Assembly (NCBI GenBank): GCA_947502585.1
Contig: CANNAV010000026.1
Location: 1 to 38,419 of the forward strand
DNA from: an uncultured Pseudovibrio sp.
Lineage (GTDB): Bacteria > Pseudomonadota > Alphaproteobacteria > Rhizobiales > Stappiaceae
DNA length: 38,419 nucleotides
Reading direction: 5' to 3'
The notes beneath the pieces are model-generated. The model ran no database searches. It was given only the letters and a program-made list of their open reading frames with translations, and was not told the DNA's origin. Shown here piece by piece: positions 19,036 through 27,325 of this stretch. Position 1 is the stretch's first letter; each line of letters starts with the position of its first letter. The translations under genes were made by a program, and so were the position numbers.

Positions 19036-19130
19036 TCAAGGGGGAGGGGTCTTCCAGGATCACTTTCATATTCAGAGCACGCCGTGGTGTTGACCTTTAC
19101 GCAGCGGGTTTTTCTTTTAAATGCGCAGTG

Positions 19131-20024
19131 TCAGACTAATGTCTGGCTGAGGCGACCTGCCAGGTCCTGAATAAACTGCCATGCAACACGGCCAGAGCGG
19201 GCGCCTCGTGTTGTGGACCATTCCAGCGCCTGTGCGCGTAACAGCTCCTGTCCGACCTTCAGGCCGAAATGCTCTGTGTAGCCGTAGATCATGTCCAGAT
19301 ACTCATCCTGTGAGCATTTGTGGAACCCGATCCAAAGACCGAACCGATCAGAAAGCGAGACTTTCTCTTCTACCGCTTCGCTTGCATGGATCGCGGTTGA
19401 GCGCTCGTTTTCCAACATGTCGCGCGGAAGAAGGTGCCTGCGGTTGGATGTGGCATAAAACAGGGCATTTTCCGGGCGGCCTTCAATGCCGCCGTCCAGA
19501 GCTGCTTTCAGGCTCTTGTAGCTGGTGTCATCACCATCAAAGGACAGGTCATCGCAAAAGATGATAAAGTTGTATGGCTTGCCGCGCAGCTCGTTCATCA
19601 GGGCCGGGAGCGCTTCTATGTCTTCGCGGTGAATTTCGATGAGGACGAGCTTGCGGACGCCTTCCGCGTTTGCCTGTGCCGCGTTGATCGCTGCATGAGC
19701 GGATTTAACCAAAGATGATTTACCCATGCCTCTTGCGCCCCACAAGAGCACGTTGTTGGCTGGAAAGCCTTCCGCGAACCTGCCTGTGTTCTCCATCAGC
19801 AGTTTTACAGAGTGATCAATGCCTTTGAGCAGGCTGATATCAATCCGGTTGACTTTGGCTACAGGTGCGAGTTTAAACGGGGAGGGGTGGAACACAAAAG
19901 CATCGGCTTCGTCAAAATTAACGGCAACCGGCGGCCTGGGAAGGGAGCTGGCCAACAGGGTGACAATCTCGTCCAGTTTGGATGTAAGAAGGGCAATTTC
20001 AGAGGTGTTTTCTTTGGTGGTCAT
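19131..20024 (-). CDS. DUF815-family AAA-type ATPase
   Basis: ATP-binding protein of the DUF815 family, found widely in proteobacteria without an established function. Walker A is GARGMGKSS (residues 96-104), and Walker B is in FIIFCDDLSF (about 153-162). A sensor-like ATSNRRHLLPRDM and an arginine-rich SLSDRFGLWIGF follow, all as in the family. The length is 297 residues. It stands on the minus strand, convergent with the LytM lipoprotein gene and divergent from yajC-secDF. No partner gene is adjacent on its own strand. Confidence 0.92.
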   Translation of the reverse strand: MTTKENTSEIALLTSKLDEIVTLLASSLPRPPVAVNFDEADAFVFHPSPFKLAPVAKVNRIDISLLKGIDHSVKLLMENTGRFAEGFPANNVLLWGARGMGKSSLVKSAHAAINAAQANAEGVRKLVLIEIHREDIEALPALMNELRGKPYNFIIFCDDLSFDGDDTSYKSLKAALDGGIEGRPENALFYATSNRRHLLPRDMLENERSTAIHASEAVEEKVSLSDRFGLWIGFHKCSQDEYLDMIYGYTEHFGLKVGQELLRAQALEWSTTRGARSGRVAWQFIQDLAGRLSQTLV

Positions 20025-20197
20025 GTGTATCTACTTGATTAATTCAGGTGTGCTGGCATAGGCATTTCGCAAAATGCACCAGGTAAAAAAATGTCTCAGA
20101 GGCGGTTCTGCTATTTGATCTGCGACCAAGTATCCCTATTTACAGCTGTATCATGTCCAATACTCTTGGGGAAAGTCCCAGTTAGCATGTCAATGCC

Positions 20198-20225
20198 TTG
20201 AAAAGGTTGGATTGGACTGTATAGT
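20198..20225 (+). promoter_or_regulatory. Candidate sigma-70-type promoter for yajC-secD-secF with palindrome over the -10
   Basis: TTGAAA (20198-20203), a 16-base spacer and TATAGT (20220-20225) match the -35 and -10 consensus at five of six positions each. The palindrome TGGACT-gtat-AGTCCA (20213-20228) covers the -10 and could be a regulator site. Transcription would begin near 20232. The first RNA bases could then fold into a hairpin, AAAATCCTTG (20233-20242) with CAAGG-C-ATTTT (20254-20264, C bulged). The rest of 20025-20337 shows no convincing gene. Confidence 0.5.
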
Positions 20226-20337
20226 CCAGCGCAAAATCCTTGTTCTTTCGGGTCAAGGCATTTTTGGAGAGGTTCACCTCACCATTGTTTAATAAACGCC
20301 ACCAGGTTCTTCAGGAATTTGTGGTAAGGAGAAACTA

Positions 20338-20667
20338 ATGTTTATTACCCCTGCCTACGCACAGGCCGCAGGCGGCGTGCCAGACGTTGTGATGTCTGTT
20401 GTGCCATTCGTCCTGATCTTCGTTATCATGTGGTTCCTGATCATTCGCCCACAGCGTCAGCGTGCGAAAAGTCATCAGGAAATGGTGAACAATCTGCGTC
20501 GTGGTGACACCATTGTGACCTCTGGTGGTCTCATTGGTAAAGTTGCTAAGGTCGTTGATGGTGCTGAACTGCAGGTGGACATTGCTGAGGGTACGCGTGT
20601 GCGTATTGTTCGTGCCATGATTCAGGAAGTTCGGTCCAAAGGTGAGCCTGTCAAGGGCGGCGAATAA
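20338..20667 (+). CDS. yajC: Preprotein translocase subunit YajC
   Basis: Small membrane protein that joins SecD and SecF in the Sec translocon accessory complex. One membrane segment (VVPFVLIFVIMWFLIIRP, about residues 21-38) ends in the conserved RPQRQRAK. The cytoplasmic motif VNNLRRGDTIVTSGGLIGKV follows. The ATG has a good Shine-Dalgarno site (GTAAGGAG). The length is 109 residues. secD starts 95 bases downstream, then secF, the usual operon. Confidence 0.96.
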   Translation: MFITPAYAQAAGGVPDVVMSVVPFVLIFVIMWFLIIRPQRQRAKSHQEMVNNLRRGDTIVTSGGLIGKVAKVVDGAELQVDIAEGTRVRIVRAMIQEVRSKGEPVKGGE

Positions 20668-20762
20668 TCGCGTCTTGATACCTGCAGTTTCAGACCGTTT
20701 TCCTGTATCGGCCTTTGCCTGGGTGAGAGCGGTCTGCCTATTCTAGGACCGGGCATATAAAA

Positions 20763-22367
20763 ATGCTTCATTTTGCGCGTTGGAAAATCGCCCTGATTAT
20801 CGTCGTGGTGCTAGGCGGTATCTTTACAACATTGCCGAACTTCTTCCCGGCAAGTACCGTTCAATCCTGGCCGGATTTCATGCCTAAGCGCCAGATTGTT
20901 CTGGGTCTTGACCTTCAGGGCGGTGCTTATCTGCTCTACGAGGTTGATAAGGAAGATTACAAAGAAAAACAGTTCCGCCAGCTGGTTGGGAGCATCCGCC
21001 GGGCCCTGCGCGAGAATCAACGTATCGGTTACACCGGTCTGAGTATACAGGGAGACGGCGTTCAGGTACGCATTCGTGACAGTGCACGCTTTGACGAAGC
21101 TGAACAGCGCCTTGCAAAGCTGCTAAACCCGCTCAATTCCGGTGTTTTTGGCAGTGCTACGGTTAACGAATTTGCTCTTGAACCTCAGGGAAACGGCCTG
21201 TTCCGCATGGCTTTCTCTGAAGAAGGTCTGGAGATGCGCCTTGCCTCCGTTGTGAAGCAGTCTATTGAGGTTATCCGTCGCCGTGTTGATGAACTGGGCA
21301 CGACTGAGCCTTCTATTCAGCGTCAGGGCACTGACCGTATCCTTGTTGAAGCGCCAGGTGAATCCGACCCTCAGCGCCTGAAGGACGTTATCGGTGCAAC
21401 TGCGCAGCTGACGTTCCATCTTGTCAGTCAGGAAATGAGCGCGTCTCAGGCACTTCAGGGCCGTCCGCCAAATGGTACGATTGTTGTTAAGGGCTCTGAT
21501 GGCCAGCCATACCTGCTGGATGAAAACCCGTTACTGACTGGTGAAGAGCTGCAGGATGCTTCTGTTGCGTTTGACCAGCAGACAAACGAGCCTGTTGTGA
21601 ACTTCCGCTTCAACACTGCCGGTGCCCGCATCTTTGCTGACACAACCCGCGCAAATGTTGGCCGCCCGTTCGCAATCGTGCTGGATGACGAAGTGATCAC
21701 TGCACCGGTTATCCGCCAGCCTATTACAGGTGGTTCAGGTCAGATCTCCGGTAGCTTCACTGTAGATGGTGCGAACGATCTTGCTGTTTTGCTGCGTGCC
21801 GGTGCGCTTCCTGCGCGCCTGGATGTGGTAGAAGAGCGCTCTGTCGGTCCAGGCCTTGGTCAGGATTCCATTAATAGCGGTAAGATTGCATCCATCGTTG
21901 CAGCAGCAGCGGTCGTGATCTTCATGCTGGCGGCTTATGGGCAGTTCGGTATCATCGCGAACCTTGCACTGGCTTCCAACGTTTTCCTGATTTTTGGTGT
22001 ACTCACGACGCTTCAGGCAACGCTTACCCTGCCGGGTATTGCGGGTGTCGTTTTGACAATTGGTATGGCGGTTGACGCTAACGTACTGATTTATGAACGC
22101 ATTCGTGAAGAAGCACGCGCAGGTCGTTCTGCTATTGGTTCTATTGATGCGGGCTTTAGTCGCGCACTTGGCACCATTTTGGATGCAAATATTACAACGC
22201 TGATTGTGGCTGTGATCCTGTTCTTCATTGGTTCCGGCCCTGTTAAAGGTTTCGCCGTAACGCTGATGGTAGGTATCTTCACCACAGTGTTTTCTGCGTT
22301 TACTATCTCGCGTTTCCTCATCTCCATATGGGTGAAGCTTAAGCGTCCATCCAAGCTGCCAATCTAA
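20763..22367 (+). CDS. secD: Protein translocase subunit SecD
   Basis: Proton-motive-force-driven accessory of the SecYEG channel that pulls exported proteins from the periplasmic side. An N-terminal membrane segment (WKIALIIVVVLGGIFTTLP) precedes GLDLQGGAYLLYEV, the family's D1 motif. The large periplasmic domain follows, then five C-terminal membrane helices with LTIGMAVDANVLIYERIREE and GTILDANITTLIVAVILFF. The length of 534 residues is typical. It starts at ATG 20763 with weak ribosome-site support and is 15 bases from secF, indicating co-transcription. Confidence 0.97.
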   Translation: MLHFARWKIALIIVVVLGGIFTTLPNFFPASTVQSWPDFMPKRQIVLGLDLQGGAYLLYEVDKEDYKEKQFRQLVGSIRRALRENQRIGYTGLSIQGDGVQVRIRDSARFDEAEQRLAKLLNPLNSGVFGSATVNEFALEPQGNGLFRMAFSEEGLEMRLASVVKQSIEVIRRRVDELGTTEPSIQRQGTDRILVEAPGESDPQRLKDVIGATAQLTFHLVSQEMSASQALQGRPPNGTIVVKGSDGQPYLLDENPLLTGEELQDASVAFDQQTNEPVVNFRFNTAGARIFADTTRANVGRPFAIVLDDEVITAPVIRQPITGGSGQISGSFTVDGANDLAVLLRAGALPARLDVVEERSVGPGLGQDSINSGKIASIVAAAAVVIFMLAAYGQFGIIANLALASNVFLIFGVLTTLQATLTLPGIAGVVLTIGMAVDANVLIYERIREEARAGRSAIGSIDAGFSRALGTILDANITTLIVAVILFFIGSGPVKGFAVTLMVGIFTTVFSAFTISRFLISIWVKLKRPSKLPI

Positions 22368-22382
22368 CTCGGAGCATGCTTT

Positions 22383-23324
22383 ATGAAACTTCTCAGACTT
22401 GTTCCGGAGCGGACCAATTTCCGCTTTATGCATTGGCGGGTATTGAGTTTTCCGCTTTCTGGAATTACGGCAATTCTGGCGATTGTGCTGTTCCTGTCAA
22501 TCGGCCTGAACTACGGCATCGACTTTAAGGGCGGAACACTGATCGAACTGCAGTCCAGGAGTGGGCCTGCGGACCTTTCCGAAATTCGCCGGTCCCTTGG
22601 TGGTCTGAATCTGGGGGACGTGCAGGTGCAGGAGTTTGGTAGTCCTACCGAAGTTCTGATCCGCATTGAAACTCAGGGCGATGGTGAAGGCGCACAGCAG
22701 GATGTGGTTGAGAGTGTCCGCAGTACTTTTGCCGACGGGTATGAGTTTCGCAGAACAGAAGTGGTTGGACCACGCGTTTCAGGCGAGCTTGCTTATGCAG
22801 GAACGCTGGCTGTCGGGTCTGCCTTGCTGGTGATCATGTTTTACATCTGGTTCCGCTTTGAATGGCAGTTCGCAGTCGGCGCTATCATTACCACTTTCAA
22901 TGATATCCTGCTGACGGTTGGATTGTTTGCGGTGTTGCAGCTGGACTTTACTCTGTCCAGTATTGCAGCGGTGCTGACGATCATCGGTTACTCTCTTAAC
23001 GATACGGTGGTTGTTTATGACCGTATTCGTGAGAACCTGCGTCGTTATAAGCGTCTTTCTATGGAAGAATTGCTTGATAAGTCCATCAATGAGACCTTGT
23101 CCCGTACAACTATGACATCCGCGACCACTTTGATCGCGCTGTTTGCATTGTACTTCCTGGGCGGTGAAGTGATCCAGTCTTTTGTACTGGCAATGATCTT
23201 CGGTATCGTGATTGGTACTTATTCGTCTATCTTCCTTGCGTCCCCACTGCTGATGCTTATGAAGCTTCGCACCAGTGTGTTTACCAGGAAAGACGATGAA
23301 AAATCTCATGTAAAGTCCGTTTAA
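22383..23324 (+). CDS. secF: Protein translocase subunit SecF
   Basis: Partner of SecD in the translocon motor. The signature GLNYGIDFKGGTLIELQ follows the first membrane helix. The C-terminal helices contain LTIIGYSLNDTVVVYDRIRE and the conserved NETLSRTTMTSATTLIALFA. GGAG nine bases before the ATG is the ribosome site. The length is 313 residues. A strong terminator directly after the gene ends the yajC-secD-secF unit. Confidence 0.97.
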   Translation: MKLLRLVPERTNFRFMHWRVLSFPLSGITAILAIVLFLSIGLNYGIDFKGGTLIELQSRSGPADLSEIRRSLGGLNLGDVQVQEFGSPTEVLIRIETQGDGEGAQQDVVESVRSTFADGYEFRRTEVVGPRVSGELAYAGTLAVGSALLVIMFYIWFRFEWQFAVGAIITTFNDILLTVGLFAVLQLDFTLSSIAAVLTIIGYSLNDTVVVYDRIRENLRRYKRLSMEELLDKSINETLSRTTMTSATTLIALFALYFLGGEVIQSFVLAMIFGIVIGTYSSIFLASPLLMLMKLRTSVFTRKDDEKSHVKSV

Positions 23325-23351
23325 CCTGCTGAAACAGTCAAAGCTTCAGAT

Positions 23352-23384
23352 GGGGCTGATCACAGTTGTGGTCAGCCCCGTTTT
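23352..23384 (+). terminator. Rho-independent terminator of yajC-secDF
   Basis: GGGGCTGATCAC (23352-23363) and GTGGTCAGCCCC (23368-23379) form a 12-bp stem (one G-T pair) with a four-base loop, followed by GTTTTC. It rules out a longer N-terminal reading of the next gene, whose frame is open across it. Confidence 0.9.
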
Positions 23385-23469
23385 CTGTTGGACATTCTTT
23401 CGCGTGTACTTAAATACAGACTATCGGTTTGTGCATATACCGGGCGAATACAGCCTGTCGGAGGGCATT

Positions 23470-23874
23470 ATGAGAAAACGTGGAGAGCCCCTGGAAGTGC
23501 GGGATGCACATCATCCAGGCATGGTTCAGATCGAGGCCTACGGAAATGGCGGGTTTCGATTTGCGGATATGTCCCATCGTGGATCGCTGATGTGTGTACC
23601 CTCTGGTGTCTATGGCTGGTCGCCTGCAAGCTTCGACGAGATTACGGATGAAGCGCTGGAGCAAATCCTGGCTGAATCTGAGGGTATTGAGGTGCTGTTA
23701 ATTGGTTCCGGCGATGAGTTAAAGCCGTTTCCGGACACGCGCAAGGCACCGTTTCGTGAGAAAGGCATTATGGTTGACAGCATGTCCACTGGTGCTGCGG
23801 TGCGCACATACAACGTGCTTCTTGGTGAAGACCGCGCTGTGGCAGCCGTGTTTATTGCAGTTGAAGACGTTTAA
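23470..23874 (+). CDS. Mth938-like domain protein (DUF498 family)
   Basis: The 134-residue protein shows the family's features: GMVQIEAYGNGGFRFADMSH, then a hydrophobic core VLLIGSGDELKPFP and a C-terminal STGAAVRTYNVLLGEDRAVA. Members resemble the mitochondrial complex I assembly factor NDUFAF3 and the archaeal Mth938 fold. In alphaproteobacteria the gene commonly follows secDF. ATG 23470 was chosen because GGAG lies upstream, and earlier in-frame starts fall within the secF terminator. The stop is 20 bases before the next gene, a homologue of NDUFAF6, another complex I assembly factor, so a shared role is plausible but inferred. Confidence 0.85.
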   Translation: MRKRGEPLEVRDAHHPGMVQIEAYGNGGFRFADMSHRGSLMCVPSGVYGWSPASFDEITDEALEQILAESEGIEVLLIGSGDELKPFPDTRKAPFREKGIMVDSMSTGAAVRTYNVLLGEDRAVAAVFIAVEDV

Positions 23875-23894
23875 AAGAAGCTTGATATCCAGCT

Positions 23895-24755
23895 ATGAGC
23901 CAAGCCTGTAACTACTGCAATGACTTTGTAAAACGCTTTTCTTATGAGCGTTACCTGAGCACATTGTATGCACCTGTCATTGCTCGCCCCGGCTTGATTG
24001 CACTTTACGCCTTTGCCTGTGAAATTGCGCGTATCCGGGAACTGGTCAGAGAACCGATGCCCGGAGAAATTCGTCTGCAATGGTGGTATGATGCGCTGAG
24101 TGGCACTGATCATGGCGATGTGGTGCACAACCTTGTTGCGCGGGCAATCATTGAAACCATTGAGCAATATAAACTGCCACGAGAGCCATTTCTCAATTTG
24201 ATCTCTGCGCGCCGCTTTGATCTTTATTCCGACCCGATGCCAACCATCAATGATCTGGAAGGCTATTGCGGTGAAACCAGTTCCACACTGGTGTTGCTTG
24301 CCTCCATAATCCTGAGTGGAAAACCTGCAGATCGTCAGATCTCAGATGCAAGCGGACATGGCGGTGTGGCATACGCGCTGTCCGGCCTGATGCAGACATT
24401 GGCATGGCAGGCATCGCGGCAGCAGCAATTCCTTCCCAAAGATGTAATGGGACGACACGGTGCAGGTGCCAGGGCCTTGCAGGGAAACCATTCAGACGCC
24501 GCTCTCCGGGCGGCTTTTAAAGAGATGATTGAGCTGAGTGAAAAACACCTTAATGACTGTGAGGGCGCACTGGAAGGGATAGACCCGTCTGTGCTGCCAG
24601 CCTTCTTGCCCGTGTTTCAGGTAGAGTTGTTTTTCAAAGAGGCGGATAAAAACAGCTTTGAGCCACTGCAAGTTTGTGGTGGGGCACCGCACATACGCCG
24701 TGTTTGGCATATGTGGCGCACGTCCCACCGACTTGCCAAACTGTCGCGGAAATAG
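23895..24755 (+). CDS. Squalene/phytoene synthase-family protein, NDUFAF6-like
   Basis: The fold family is that of trans-isoprenyl diphosphate synthases, as shown by YERYLSTLYAPVIARPGLIA, GEIRLQWWYDAL and GYCGETSSTLVLLASIIL. The first aspartate-rich DxxxD motif of real synthases is replaced here by EIARIRELV, and the second site (YCGETSS) lacks the usual acidic pair. This pattern resembles mitochondrial NDUFAF6, a complex I assembly factor, more than carotenoid or hopanoid enzymes. No crt or hpn gene is adjacent. A chaperone-like role is therefore more likely than catalysis, but this is inference. The length is 286 residues. A strong terminator follows the stop codon directly. Confidence 0.82.
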   Translation: MSQACNYCNDFVKRFSYERYLSTLYAPVIARPGLIALYAFACEIARIRELVREPMPGEIRLQWWYDALSGTDHGDVVHNLVARAIIETIEQYKLPREPFLNLISARRFDLYSDPMPTINDLEGYCGETSSTLVLLASIILSGKPADRQISDASGHGGVAYALSGLMQTLAWQASRQQQFLPKDVMGRHGAGARALQGNHSDAALRAAFKEMIELSEKHLNDCEGALEGIDPSVLPAFLPVFQVELFFKEADKNSFEPLQVCGGAPHIRRVWHMWRTSHRLAKLSRK

Positions 24756-24783
24756 AAAAAGGCCGGAAAGACCGGCCTTTTTT
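24756..24783. terminator. Bidirectional intrinsic terminator between the NDUFAF6-like gene and trmFO
   Basis: AAAAAGGCCGG (24756-24766) pairs with CCGGCCTTTTT (24772-24782) around a five-base loop. A-runs and T-runs on both sides let it work for the plus-strand gene and for convergent trmFO. Confidence 0.93.
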
Positions 24784-24808
24784 GTATCTTATGGCATGTT
24801 GGCAGGCG

Positions 24809-26206
24809 TCAGACGTTTGCGACCCATGCCTTGAAATCATCTAGGCCACGCCTGGCCATCATCTGCTTTTTAAGCCGGGTCTTTTCTTTCCCCCGCAGGC
24901 GCTTTCCCTCTGGATGCGTTGGCATTTCGTCCAGGGGAGGCAACAGGCCAAAATTGATGTTCATTGGCTGGAAAGAGCGCGGGCCAGAGTCATCTTTGCG
25001 ATCAATGTGACCACCCGTGATGTGGCTGATGATCGCACCGCAGGCGGTGGTTACCGGCGGAGGTGTGATGTCTGTTTCAAGTTCCTGATGAGCTGCGAAC
25101 AGACCTGCCAGACAGCCAACGGCCGTGGACTCCACATAACCTTCACAGCCCGTGATCTGACCTGCAAAGCGCACGTGTGGCAGAGTCCTGAGGCGCATCT
25201 GACTATCCAGAAGGCGGGGGGAGTTGAGGAAGGTGTTGCGGTGCAGGCCACCGAGGCGGGCAAACTGAGCCTCCTCCAGGCCCGGGATCATGCGGAGAAT
25301 TTCTGCCTGTGCGCCGTATTTCAGCTTGGTCTGGAAACCAACCATATTGTAAAGTGTGCCAAGTGCATTGTCCTGACGCAGCTGGACCACGGCATAAGCC
25401 TTGATGTCGGGCTGATGAGCGTTGGTAAGCCCCATTGGCTTCATAGGGCCGTGGCGCAGGGTTTCACGGCCACGTTCTGCCATCACTTCAATTGGCAGGC
25501 AACCATCGAAATAAGGGGTGTTTTCCTCCCATTCTCGGAACGAGGTCTTTTCGCCGCCAATCAGTGCATCTATAAAGGCTTCGTACTGGTCTTTATCCAT
25601 TGGACAGTTGATGTAATCTTTACCTGTACCGCCGGGTCCGGGTTTGTCATAACGGGACTGATACCATGCCTTATCCAAATTGATGGATTCAGTATGGATG
25701 ATCGGTGCGATTGCATCAAAAAAGGCGAGGGCGTCTTCACCGGTCGCTTGCAGGATCTGCTCGGAAAGAGCTGGAGAAGTGAGTGGGCCGGTTGCCAGAA
25801 TGACCTGACCGTTTTCGGCGGACGGTATCTGCGTAACTTCCTCTCGGATAATCTCTACGTTCTCGTGGCCCTCCAGCGCTGCTTGCACGACCTGGGAAAA
25901 ACCATCGCGATCCACGGCCAATGCTCCGCCTGCCGGGACCTTGTTGGCATCTGCGGATCTCATGACTAAAGAGTCTGCGGCGCGCAGCTCAGCATGAAGC
26001 AGACCTACGGCATTGTTTTCAGCATCGTCAGAACGGAATGAGTTGGAGCACACCAGTTCTGCAAGGCCATCTGTTTTGTGTGCATCAGTCTCACGTGTTG
26101 GGCGCATTTCGTGCAGAACGACCTTCAGGCCTTTTTGCGCAATCTGCCATGCTGCTTCGGAGCCTGCCAGACCGCCGCCAACCACATGTATGGGCTGCTT
26201 CGTCAT
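24809..26206 (-). CDS. trmFO: Methylenetetrahydrofolate-tRNA-(uracil-5-)-methyltransferase
   Basis: Folate- and FAD-dependent enzyme that makes 5-methyluridine at position 54 of tRNAs. The dinucleotide-binding motif [11 protein letters not shown] (residues 10-20) is at the N-terminus. The family segments [40 protein letters not shown] and [20 protein letters not shown] (with a conserved Cys) are intact. The C-terminal part contains [14 protein letters not shown] and [13 protein letters not shown]. The length of 465 residues is normal. It is convergent with the preceding gene and divergent from the next. Confidence 0.96.
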   Translation of the reverse strand: MTKQPIHVVGGGLAGSEAAWQIAQKGLKVVLHEMRPTRETDAHKTDGLAELVCSNSFRSDDAENNAVGLLHAELRAADSLVMRSADANKVPAGGALAVDRDGFSQVVQAALEGHENVEIIREEVTQIPSAENGQVILATGPLTSPALSEQILQATGEDALAFFDAIAPIIHTESINLDKAWYQSRYDKPGPGGTGKDYINCPMDKDQYEAFIDALIGGEKTSFREWEENTPYFDGCLPIEVMAERGRETLRHGPMKPMGLTNAHQPDIKAYAVVQLRQDNALGTLYNMVGFQTKLKYGAQAEILRMIPGLEEAQFARLGGLHRNTFLNSPRLLDSQMRLRTLPHVRFAGQITGCEGYVESTAVGCLAGLFAAHQELETDITPPPVTTACGAIISHITGGHIDRKDDSGPRSFQPMNINFGLLPPLDEMPTHPEGKRLRGKEKTRLKKQMMARRGLDDFKAWVANV

Positions 26207-26360
26207 TTCCTATCCAATCGACTGGGCTTCTGTTGTGTCAAAGCGTCTGATGAAGCCTGAGTGTTTATCGCTTGCGAGTTGCTTAGCCTCTGTACTTGCT
26301 CAGTTCAATCATTTAGGCCATCAATATTCTATGGTTGTGCAAAGTGATTCACAAAAACAC

Positions 26361-27068
26361 ATGTACTTTTCAAATAAGAAACTTAAGAAGATTTCTCAGG
26401 TCCTCGTAATTGGGGTTGCCGCAACTGGACAAACTGCGTGCATGAGTCAAATTAACAAAAAGCCGGACACCTGGTATGCCCGGATGGGTGGTATCGAAAA
26501 TAGAGGTGATACACTTTACATCTGTCATGGTTTCGGTTGCGAATATCGCACTGCTGTGCCGTTTAGCCAAAATGACAAACATCGTTTGCAGGCAATATTG
26601 AAGCGAGGTCGCCTAAGCCCTGAATCTGAACGGTCAGCAATCTCCAGAGCGGTGCAGTGGCAGGAAAGGCGTGTTGGCCCTGTGGTCGGGTCGTCCAACG
26701 ATATTGGCGGGCTGGATATGGGCCATGGTAATGTCAAAGGACAGATGGACTGCATTGATGAGGCAACCAATACGACGAGCTTGCTGATGTATGCGAGTTC
26801 CCGAGGCTGGCTCAAATACCACCGTGTGGCGCGGCCTGCCTCTCGTGGTTACTTCCTTGATGGCAAATACCCGCATGTTTCCGCTGTCGTGGTGGATACA
26901 ACGACAGGGATCGCATGGGTGGTGGACAGCTGGCGCCTGAGCAATGGCAAGGCGCCGGATATTCTGCATATGTCAAGGTGGCTGACTATGAACAGTGCTG
27001 ATCTGGAAAATTCATCTTGCAAGTTAGTCGGCGATGAAAATTGCGCGATGACTCGTGTAGAACAATGA
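26361..27068 (+). CDS. Exported conserved hypothetical with possible Cys-His-Asp triad
   Basis: The 235-residue product begins with a lysine-rich n-region and hydrophobic stretch (KKLKKISQVLVIGVAATG) ending in GQTAC. This is an imperfect lipobox (Gln at -3), so it is probably exported and perhaps lipidated at Cys27. Downstream are GDTLYICHGFGCEYRT and GQMDCIDEATNTTSLLMYAS. HVSAVVVDTTTGIAWVVDSW follows. The order Cys131 at a helix start, His172 at a strand start and Asp189 resembles transglutaminase-like cysteine hydrolases such as BTLCP. That assignment is inference. ATG 26331 is an in-frame alternative start, and neither start has a strong ribosome site. Its neighbours (trmFO, uvrA) give no functional hint. 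Confidence 0.7.
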   Translation: MYFSNKKLKKISQVLVIGVAATGQTACMSQINKKPDTWYARMGGIENRGDTLYICHGFGCEYRTAVPFSQNDKHRLQAILKRGRLSPESERSAISRAVQWQERRVGPVVGSSNDIGGLDMGHGNVKGQMDCIDEATNTTSLLMYASSRGWLKYHRVARPASRGYFLDGKYPHVSAVVVDTTTGIAWVVDSWRLSNGKAPDILHMSRWLTMNSADLENSSCKLVGDENCAMTRVEQ

Positions 27069-27156
27069 TGATTTGAATAGTTCATCAGCGTAACTGGTGC
27101 GCCTATTTTGTGCCTTCTATTGAAGAGGTGAGCGGTTTTGAGAAAACAGAGCCTAG

Positions 27157-27199
27157 AAAAAGCTAACGCCCGTCGATGGGAGGAACGACGGGCGAAGCT
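27157..27199 (-). terminator. Terminator hairpin of the anti-SD small RNA
   Basis: The 9-bp GC-rich stem (27186-27194 with 27167-27175) is lengthened by an AGCT pair across a small internal loop and runs straight into TTTTT (27161-27157 on the minus strand). Its loop carries TTCCTCCCAT, so the terminator may also act as a target-binding loop. Confidence 0.85.
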
Positions 27200-27325
27200 G
27201 GTAGACAGAGAACAGGGAGGGAATCTCTGTTTAGAAACCATCAGGCAGCTTAGGAGGAGGTACTGCCTGAGATTGTATATGAGAAAGCCGAAGTATAGTC
27301 GGGAGGAGAACCTCAACTTCCTTGA
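27157..27325 (-). ncRNA. Candidate cuckoo/CcsR-type small RNA with four anti-Shine-Dalgarno hairpins
   Basis: Read on the minus strand, four hairpins follow one another. (1) AGTTG/CGACT (27318-27314 with 27301-27297) has loop AGGTTCTCCTCC. (2) TCAGGCAG/CTGCCTGA (27270-27263 with 27248-27241) has loop TACCTCCTCCTAAG. (3) ACAGAGA/TCTCTGT (27230-27224 with 27211-27205) has loop TTCCCTCCCTGT. (4) CGCCCGTCG/CGACGGGCG (27194-27186 with 27175-27167) has loop TTCCTCCCAT. Every loop shows CTCC or CCTCC, complementary to Shine-Dalgarno sites. Hairpin 4 extends by AGCT/AGCT and is followed by TTTTT, forming the terminator. A TATAAA at 27336-27331 is a possible -10. Alphaproteobacterial CcsR1-4 and 'cuckoo' RNAs have this design. 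The exact 5' end is not known. Confidence 0.82.

Noticed and set aside
20091..20201. A 36-residue leader peptide before yajC, ending in Pro-stop inside one arm of a long-range hairpin, as in ribosome-arrest control
   Set aside because: A near-consensus promoter at 20198-20225 would start transcription after this frame, and a frame this short is expected by chance. It is kept only as an alternative within the yajC leader finding.
23350..23469. A longer N-terminus of the Mth938-like protein
   Set aside because: It would translate the secF terminator hairpin and has no counterpart in the family. The GGAG-supported ATG 23470 is better.
24914..25969. A 351-codon plus-strand frame opposite trmFO
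   Set aside because: It is an antisense shadow. The opposite strand matches TrmFO throughout with all motifs.
26013..26330. A 5' extension of the hypothetical gene's frame, overlapping trmFO antisense
   Set aside because: It is open only because it mirrors the trmFO coding strand. The signal-peptide-like start at 26361 is a better beginning.
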